Shown in pieces: positions 1 through 6,396 of a stretch of DNA of 6,396 nt. This DNA comes from Sulfuricella sp. (GTDB lineage Bacteria > Pseudomonadota > Gammaproteobacteria > Burkholderiales > Sulfuricellaceae). The position numbers and the translations under genes are program-made. How positions within the stretch are numbered: the first letter of the stretch is position 1; each line of letters opens with the position of its first letter. The DNA lies in NCBI GenBank assembly GCA_030696235.1, contig JAUYSN010000330.1, forward strand, positions 1-6,396, given 5' to 3'. Below the pieces are notes generated by a model, which was not told the DNA's origin, ran no database searches, and worked only from the letters and a program-made list of their open reading frames with translations.

Positions 1-1044
1 AGCGGAGCCATCCTCGGAGTGGAGCCGGGCCAGTTCGGCAAAATTGGCGCCGTTGTCGAGGCGCTCCTTGAGCTGGATCATGCGGTTCTTGGCGTCAAGT
101 TCCGAGGCGATTTCGCTGGTCTTGATCAGGATGTGGCGCGCATGGGTTTTTTGCACGATCAGTGCGCCCCCCTTGCTGCGCTTGTCGAGCAGCTTGAGGA
201 TGTGGAAGCCGTTCGGGCTGCGCAGCACGGCGCTGGATTCGCCCGATTTCAGGCCGCTGACCGTTTCCAGGAACAGGGCCGGCAGACGGCTGGCGGCCCG
301 CCAGCCAAGCACGCCGCCCTGCAGGGCATCCGGCGCATCCGAATAGCTTGCCGCCACTTGGGCAAAGTCCACTTTTTTCAGCTCCGCCAAGGCCTTCTCG
401 GCATGTACGCGCTTGCCCTGAATCTGTTCCGGGCTGGCTTGTTCAGGCACGCGGACCAGAATGTGCGCCAGGTTGAATTCGTCTTCCCCGCCGGTTTGAG
501 CGGCGCGGGTGCTGAGGAAGTTCTCCACTTCGCCGTCGCTGACGGTGATGCGGTTTTCCACTTCGCGCTCGCGCAGGCGACCGAGAATGATTTCATCGCG
601 GATTTCCTCGCGAAATTTGGCGAAGCTGACGCCGTCCTTTTCCAGTGCGCCGCGGAAGGCTTCCACGGTCATGTTGTTTTCCTGGGCAATGCGTTGCAGC
701 GTTTTGTCGAGTTGCAGATCGTCGATGCGAATGCCGGTTTCCTTGGCAAATTGCAACTGCACCCGGTCGGTGATGATGCGTTCCAGCATCTGTTTTTCCA
801 GCACTTCCTGCGGCGGCAGAGGCGTGCCCCGTTTTTGCAGCTGCTGCATGACGATCCGCATCCGGTCGTTGAGCTCGAACTGGGTGATGACCTCATTGTT
901 GACCACGGCGACGATGCGGCCGACCAGTTGAACCGGGGCCGGGGGTTGCGCAGGGTCGTTCCCGGCGGCGTGAGCGGAAGCCAGGAAAAAAGCGAGCAGG
1001 ATTGCCAGGATACGGTTAGCGGGGTTCTGATAGGTTGTTTTCAT
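1..1044 (-). CDS. surA: Periplasmic chaperone / peptidyl-prolyl isomerase SurA, 3' end cut by window edge
   Basis: SurA escorts unfolded outer-membrane proteins, including LptD, through the periplasm to the Bam complex. Reading the minus strand from the ATG at 1044 gives 348 codons, open to the window edge; E. coli SurA is about 430 residues, so roughly the last 80 are missing. Residues 1-26 form a signal peptide (hydrophobic ILAILLAFFLASAHA, likely cleavage after A26). Residues ~40-180 are the helical SurA N-terminal chaperone domain (VGRIVAVVNNEVITQFEL at the start). Residues ~188-288 are a first parvulin domain (FNLAHILVRVPE, later GGVLGWR and GFHILKL). A second parvulin domain begins near residue 299 (THARHILIK) and is cut. 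The start lies inside the end of lptD (29-nt overlap) with no clear Shine-Dalgarno sequence, which suggests translational coupling; the next in-frame Met is residue 62, inside the mature domain. Family assignment is firm; whether the parvulin domains are active cannot be judged here. Confidence 0.95.
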   Translation of the reverse strand, partial: MKTTYQNPANRILAILLAFFLASAHAAGNDPAQPPAPVQLVGRIVAVVNNEVITQFELNDRMRIVMQQLQKRGTPLPPQEVLEKQMLERIITDRVQLQFAKETGIRIDDLQLDKTLQRIAQENNMTVEAFRGALEKDGVSFAKFREEIRDEIILGRLREREVENRITVSDGEVENFLSTRAAQTGGEDEFNLAHILVRVPEQASPEQIQGKRVHAEKALAELKKVDFAQVAASYSDAPDALQGGVLGWRAASRLPALFLETVSGLKSGESSAVLRSPNGFHILKLLDKRSKGGALIVQKTHARHILIKTSEIASELDAKNRMIQLKERLDNGANFAELARLHSEDGSA

Positions 1045-3634
1045 TGGCGATTTGGGTGGTTTGTGTATAGCCATAGATGTTGCGTTTGAGCACGTCCAGG
1101 GGATTTGAGCCGATAGTGCCGATTCCGTTCAGCTCCAGCTGGAAGAAGATTGATTTGCTAGTTTCTGAAGTGGTGGTGGCGAAACTGTGTAAGACCGCCC
1201 GGAACGCCCAGCAACCGGCATTGTATTCCAGACCGGCCAGGGTTTCCAGATGCTTGCCGTCGAGTAGCGAATGGTTCCATCGGGCCAGCCCGTTCCAGCG
1301 TCCATGCAGGGGCCACTGCGCGGAGGTGTCGATCTGCTTGATGCCGATCGGGGCGATCGGAGTGGCCGGGGTGTAGCGGTAGCTGACATTGAGAATCTTG
1401 CCCGGTGCGGGCAGGTAGCGGCCGGTGAGCGAAAAGTTGCCGGTTTGTTTCAATTCGGGATCGTACTGCCACAAACTGTCTAGCGTCAGTGCATTCGTGA
1501 TCCGGCCGCCCACCGAGGCCAGCAGGTCGGAATATTTTCTGGCGGGAGGGGTTCCCCCTGGCAGCGTGACTTGGGGCAGGCTCAGGTAGTAGCGTTGAGC
1601 GAGCGTGCCGCGCAGGCGCTCGATGCCGCTTTCTTCGAAGAAGCGGGAAGTTACGCCCAGTGTGACGTCGTTGGCATCACTGATTCTGTCGACCCCGGCG
1701 AAGCGGTTTTCCGAGAATATTTGAGGAATGCCGAATCCGATGTCGCCGGAATCGAATACCGGAATTTGACTCTGGTCGCGGTAAGGCTTGCGAACATAAT
1801 ACAGTCGGGGTTCCAGCGTCTGCTGATAATTCGCGCCGAACAGATTGATATCGCGTTCGAAGTACAGGCCGCTGTCGACGCTGAAAATCGGCAGGGTGCG
1901 ATGGATGTCCGGCTGCGTGGTGGTGTCGTTGTCGAAGCTGTAGCTGGTGCTGTGCAGACCGATTTTCGGGATGATGTAGCCGTAAATCGGGGTCAGCGGC
2001 AGGCTGACGCTGGGGTACAGGCTGAAGCGCCTGGCGTTTGGCAGGCTGGAGTGTGAGAAATTCACCAGCTCGCTGTTCAGTGCCAGGACCGCTCCCGGAC
2101 CCAGGTTGTTTCCGCTCCAGTTGGCTATGCGGGTTCCGTTCAGCATCATCTGGGTGCGGCGGTAAGGGGTGACGATCGGCGCCAGCGGATCCTGCAGGGT
2201 CTGGAAGCTTTGCGAGCGCGCCGAGAAATTCCAATTCATGCTCTCATAGGCGCCGACATGGGAAAGCAGGCCGTCACGCAACAGGTTGATTTGCGAGGTG
2301 ACGCCGATGTTGGTGCTCAGATCCCTGAAATAATTGTCGTCGGAAGCTCTCTCCAGAGTCAGCGCCCCTGTCCAGCCTCTGCCCAGATTGTGTTGATGCT
2401 TCAGCGACATGAAGCTGCGATCCAGGTTGGCCAGTTGGTCGTTGGGCAGGATTTCCAGGTTTGCAATCCCGGCGTATTTCGGATCCAGGTAGCGCAACTC
2501 GTTCTTCAACTGCAAACCGCGCCGGGTCATGAATCGGGGCGTGATGGTGGCGTCCATATCGGGTGCGATATTCCAGTAATAGGGCAGTGAAAATTCTGCG
2601 CCGCTATTGACGGTGCTACCGAAACTCGGGCTGAGAATACCGGATTTGCGCTCGCTGTTGAGCGAGAAACTCATCCACGGCGTGTAGAGAATGGGCACGC
2701 TCATGAAGTCGATGTAGGCGTGGCTTGCCGTTCCCACCTGAGTGGTGCGGTTGATCTCCAGGTCTTTGGCATGGAGGTACCAGTCGTCGGATCCGGCCTG
2801 GCAAGTCGTGTAACGGGCGTCTTCCAGCCGATATTGGTTTTCTCCCTCGAACAGCAGCATTTTTGCGTCGCCCCGCCCCTCCGGCTTCTGCTGAGTCATC
2901 TGGAAAACCGGCTGTTGCAGGTAGCCTTCCTTTTTTTCCAGCTTGAGTTTGAGTTCGGGCCCTTCGGTAATGTCGCCCTTCTGTTCGATGCGCACATTGC
3001 CCTGGGCGAAAACTTCATCTTCGGGTTTGTTGTAGCGCAGCAGATCGGCGCTGATGATTTGACCCCATTGGCGCAGTTCCGCTTCGCCTATGGCTTCTGT
3101 CTCGATATCATGATGGCCCTGGATGCGCATCCCGCCGATGAAAACCGGCGTGGAAGGCGTACCTGACGGTGGGTTCAAGGTCAGGCTCGGGCTTCGCTTG
3201 AGCGATAGGGGGGTGCCTTCCGTTTCCTGGACACGTGCCGCCGGTGCTGCGGCCGCTTCGGCCTCTGCCGGTTGCGCAACAGCAACCGGTTTCGGCGTGG
3301 CCAGGGCCTTTCCCCCATTCTCCAGGATGCCCTGCCTTGATCGTGCAGGCGTCGTTATGGGCGGGGTCAGTGTTTCAACGGCAGGCGTCACTGATCTTGT
3401 TGCCTCGGGAGCGGCGGGGGGCTGTGCGGAGACAGGTTCGCGTCCTGGTGCCGGTTCGGCCTTGGGAGCGGGCTGCAGCAGGACGGGGTCGATCTGGAAT
3501 GGCGGCAGGCCCAGTGCGGCCTGCGATGCGGCGGGGAACAGCCAGAACAGGGCGAATGCAAGCGGTGTCGGGCGGAAGTCATGGAAGAGTCCGGCCCTAT
3601 GCGGCAACGACTGTTCGCGGAAAGGTTTTTTCAT
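1016..3634 (-). CDS. lptD: LPS-assembly outer-membrane protein LptD
   Basis: LptD, with the lipoprotein LptE, forms the outer-membrane translocon that inserts lipopolysaccharide into the outer leaflet. The protein has 872 residues. Residues 1-39 look like a signal peptide (hydrophobic PLAFALFWLFPAASQA). Residues ~40-164 are a Pro/Ala-rich low-complexity stretch. An OstA/LptA-like jellyroll follows at ~190-300 (ISADLLRYNKPEDEVFAQGN), then the family motifs DDWYLHAKDLEI (283-294), ERKSGILSPSFG (328-339) and PYYWNIAPDMDATITPR (351-367), then the long barrel. Only two cysteines occur, C278 and C808; E. coli has four (two disulfides). I chose the ATG at 3634 because it sits directly before the signal peptide; an in-frame ATG at 3742 would add 36 residues ahead of it and reach into the divergent promoter region. 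It is divergent from amgK and overlaps surA. In enterobacteria lptD-surA is SigmaE-controlled, but I see no SigmaE site here. Confidence 0.96.
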   Translation of the reverse strand: MKKPFREQSLPHRAGLFHDFRPTPLAFALFWLFPAASQAALGLPPFQIDPVLLQPAPKAEPAPGREPVSAQPPAAPEATRSVTPAVETLTPPITTPARSRQGILENGGKALATPKPVAVAQPAEAEAAAAPAARVQETEGTPLSLKRSPSLTLNPPSGTPSTPVFIGGMRIQGHHDIETEAIGEAELRQWGQIISADLLRYNKPEDEVFAQGNVRIEQKGDITEGPELKLKLEKKEGYLQQPVFQMTQQKPEGRGDAKMLLFEGENQYRLEDARYTTCQAGSDDWYLHAKDLEINRTTQVGTASHAYIDFMSVPILYTPWMSFSLNSERKSGILSPSFGSTVNSGAEFSLPYYWNIAPDMDATITPRFMTRRGLQLKNELRYLDPKYAGIANLEILPNDQLANLDRSFMSLKHQHNLGRGWTGALTLERASDDNYFRDLSTNIGVTSQINLLRDGLLSHVGAYESMNWNFSARSQSFQTLQDPLAPIVTPYRRTQMMLNGTRIANWSGNNLGPGAVLALNSELVNFSHSSLPNARRFSLYPSVSLPLTPIYGYIIPKIGLHSTSYSFDNDTTTQPDIHRTLPIFSVDSGLYFERDINLFGANYQQTLEPRLYYVRKPYRDQSQIPVFDSGDIGFGIPQIFSENRFAGVDRISDANDVTLGVTSRFFEESGIERLRGTLAQRYYLSLPQVTLPGGTPPARKYSDLLASVGGRITNALTLDSLWQYDPELKQTGNFSLTGRYLPAPGKILNVSYRYTPATPIAPIGIKQIDTSAQWPLHGRWNGLARWNHSLLDGKHLETLAGLEYNAGCWAFRAVLHSFATTTSETSKSIFFQLELNGIGTIGSNPLDVLKRNIYGYTQTTQIANENNLSEPR

Positions 3635-3648
3635 GTTCTGCAATATGG

Positions 3649-3696
3649 CAACGGCCTCGGTCCAGCGCCAAGTCAACGCGGATCGAGGCCATGTTG
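3649..3696. repeat. Imperfect inverted repeat just upstream of lptD
   Basis: GGCCTCGGTCC (3653-3663) faces GGATCGAGGCC (3680-3690), which are 11-nt arms with one mismatch (or G-U). The stem can grow outward by CAAC (3649-3652) with GTTG (3693-3696) across a 2-nt bulge, and inward by GCG (3665-3667) with CGC (3677-3679) past a bulged A, leaving a 9-nt loop. In an lptD transcript this would be a strong 5'-leader hairpin ending about 15 nt before the start codon. It could also be an operator or a chance structure; the sequence does not decide between these. Confidence 0.6.
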
Positions 3697-3726
3697 TGTT
3701 CTCGTTATTATTTAGCCCGGTATCGG

Positions 3727-3735
3727 TGATAAAAT
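3727..3735 (+). promoter_or_regulatory. Candidate extended -10 promoter element for amgK-murU
   Basis: TGATAAAAT fits the extended -10 pattern TGnTATAAT with one mismatch in the hexamer. Transcription would start near 3742, giving a leader of about 29 nt before the ATG at 3771. No good -35 hexamer is found 16-18 bp upstream, where the sequence is AT-rich (TTATTATTT), but extended -10 promoters often do without one. The lptD promoter must lie in the same 136-bp gap on the other strand; I could not fix its position. Confidence 0.4.
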
Positions 3736-3770
3736 CGCACAAATTCGGCTTTTACGCAATGCGAGATTAA

Positions 3771-5566
<1,796 letters not shown>

Positions 5567-5639
5567 CACGAATGTTCACGAATGAAAACCTAATGCTTAC
5601 TCAGCCACAGGTGCGCATGGATAAACCTTCCCATATAAA

Positions 5640-5695
5640 TTCGTGCAATTATTGCTTTTATTCGTGTTAATTCGTGAACATTCGTGGCATTCGTG
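5640..5695. repeat. Array of five TTCGTG units, the last four 9-10 bp apart
   Basis: TTCGTG occurs at 5640, 5661, 5671, 5681 and 5690. The last four start 10, 10 and 9 bp apart, close to one helical turn. The reverse complement CACGAA appears at 5535, 5567 and 5577 in the left arm. Such spacing suits a protein binding one face of the helix, but it may only reflect how the repeat family grew. The array ends 14 bp before the pepP start. Confidence 0.75.
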
Positions 5696-5709
5696 GTCAA
5701 AGTTTTTAA

Positions 5710-6396
5710 ATGATTGAACTCAAAACCTATCAGCAGCGTCGCCGCCGGCTGGCCGAACAGATGCAGGCGGGCGTGGCGGTGATTCCCACTGCGCCTGAAC
5801 GCCCGCGCAACCGCGACAGCGTTTACCCTTACCGGTTCGACAGCTATTTTCACTACCTGACCGGCTTTGGCGAACCCGAAGCGGTGCTGGTTCTGGTCGC
5901 CGGGGAGGCACCCAAAAGCATCCTGTTCTGTCGTGAGAAAAACCCCGAGCGCGAAGTCTGGGACGGCTTCCGCTATGGCCCAGAGGCGGCATGCGAGACT
6001 TTCGGCTTCGACGAGGCTCATCCCATCGCCATGCTGGACGAGATGATGACCAAGCTGCTTGCCGACCAGCCCAGCCTGCATTTCCATCTCGGCGCCGACA
6101 GCGCCTGGGATGCGCGCGCGGTGGGCTGGCTCAACGCGGTGCGGGCCGAGGTGCGCAACGGCATTGCCGCCCCGTCCGCAATCCGGGACGTGCGGGTGCT
6201 GCTGGATGAAATGCGGCTGATCAAAAGCACCGGGGAAATCGCCACCATGCGCCGCGCCGCAGAGATTTCCGCCGCCGCGCATCGCCGTCCCATGCAGCAT
6301 GTCCGACCGGGGCGGCACGAATATGAAATCGAGGCGGAATTTCTGCATGAATTCCGCCGCCACGGCGCGCAGGCGCCGGCGTATTCAACCATCGTG
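5710..6396 (+). CDS. pepP: Xaa-Pro aminopeptidase P (M24B family), 3' end cut by window edge
   Basis: PepP is a cytoplasmic metallopeptidase that removes an N-terminal residue followed by proline. The window holds 229 codons of a protein that is usually around 440 residues. Residues ~3-140 match the PepP N-terminal (creatinase-like) domain: KTYQQRRRRLAEQM, RNRDSVYPYRFDSYFHYLTGF with the usual substrate-proximal look, LFCREKNPEREVWDGFRYG and FGFDEAHPI. Residues ~180-229 enter the catalytic pita-bread domain (LDEMRLIKSTGEIATMRRAAEIS, ending at YSTIV). The metal ligands (two Asp, one His, two Glu in the family) lie beyond the edge, so activity cannot be checked. An in-frame TAA at 5707-5709 directly precedes the ATG and bounds the start; no good Shine-Dalgarno is visible. 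In E. coli pepP precedes ubiH; what follows here is not seen. It is co-directional with amgK-murU across a 157-bp repeat-filled gap, so co-transcription is uncertain. Confidence 0.94.
   Translation, partial: MIELKTYQQRRRRLAEQMQAGVAVIPTAPERPRNRDSVYPYRFDSYFHYLTGFGEPEAVLVLVAGEAPKSILFCREKNPEREVWDGFRYGPEAACETFGFDEAHPIAMLDEMMTKLLADQPSLHFHLGADSAWDARAVGWLNAVRAEVRNGIAAPSAIRDVRVLLDEMRLIKSTGEIATMRRAAEISAAAHRRPMQHVRPGRHEYEIEAEFLHEFRRHGAQAPAYSTIV

Noticed and set aside
19..1089. A 356-codon open frame on the plus strand across the surA region
   Set aside because: It is fully antisense to surA, has a low-complexity His/Phe/Gln-rich composition typical of the reverse of GC-rich codons, and shows no family motif.
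3642..3676. A TTGACT or TTGGCG -35 with CATATT -10 on the minus strand for lptD
   Set aside because: The spacers are 23 and 18 bp with poor hexamers, and the start of transcription would fall at the start codon itself.
3635..3742. A 36-codon N-terminal extension of LptD from an upstream in-frame ATG
   Set aside because: It would place a polar, Trp-rich stretch before a normal signal peptide and overlap the divergent promoter region and the hairpin.
3123..3770. A 215-codon plus-strand open frame opposite the start of lptD
   Set aside because: It is antisense to the Pro/Ala-rich LptD region and reads as Gly/Ala/Ser low complexity with no recognisable domain.
5634..5639. TATAAA as a -10 box for pepP
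   Set aside because: No -35-like hexamer lies 16-18 bp upstream (GTGCGC at 17 bp), and the area is AT-rich, so a chance match is likely.
5640..5695. CRISPR array from regular TTCGTG repeats
   Set aside because: The units are 6-7 bp with 3-4 bp between them, far too short for CRISPR repeats and spacers, and no cas gene is present.
5590..6363. A 257-codon minus-strand frame across pepP and the gap
   Set aside because: It is antisense to a clear PepP N-terminal domain; its stop-side end runs through the repeat and nothing recognisable is encoded.

Overview
The window looks like chromosomal DNA from a Gram-negative proteobacterium, most likely a betaproteobacterium (tentative). The grounds are moderately GC-rich coding sequence, outer-membrane biogenesis genes (lptD, surA), the AmgK/MurU route of cell-wall sugar recycling, which Escherichia coli lacks, and a single Cys in the C-terminal LptD motif where E. 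coli has two. There is no sign of a phage, plasmid or transposase gene. All protein genes are housekeeping types; the unusual material is in the repeats and in how they have reshaped gene boundaries.

Layout: on the minus strand, lptD (3634 to 1016) overlaps surA (from 1044, running off the left edge) by 29 bases. LptD is the outer-membrane LPS translocon barrel, and SurA is the periplasmic chaperone that brings barrels such as LptD to the membrane. A 136-bp divergent intergenic region (3635-3770) separates lptD from a plus-strand frame of 593 codons (3771-5552). This frame encodes an AmgK-type MurNAc/GlcNAc anomeric kinase followed, with no stop codon between, by a MurU-type MurNAc-1-phosphate uridylyltransferase. 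After a 157-bp repeat-filled gap comes the start of pepP (5710 to the right edge), Xaa-Pro aminopeptidase P.

Functional theme: the left block inserts LPS and outer-membrane proteins; the central block recycles peptidoglycan amino sugar to UDP-MurNAc (MurNAc to MurNAc-1-P to UDP-MurNAc). Placing amgK-murU divergently from lptD-surA is, as I recall, also the arrangement in pseudomonads, which supports the assignments.

The points most worth a second look are two different long inverted repeats that bracket murU. One (4778-4853, with perfect 16-bp outer arms) is translated in frame as the linker joining AmgK to MurU, and amgK has no stop codon of its own. The other (5533-5697, built from TTCGTG/CACGAA units about 10 bp apart) encodes the last residues of MurU and fills the gap before pepP; one of its arms carries a 23-nt interruption with its own small hairpin. 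A third, smaller hairpin lies just upstream of the lptD start. I found no convincing new defence, mobile or RNA system.
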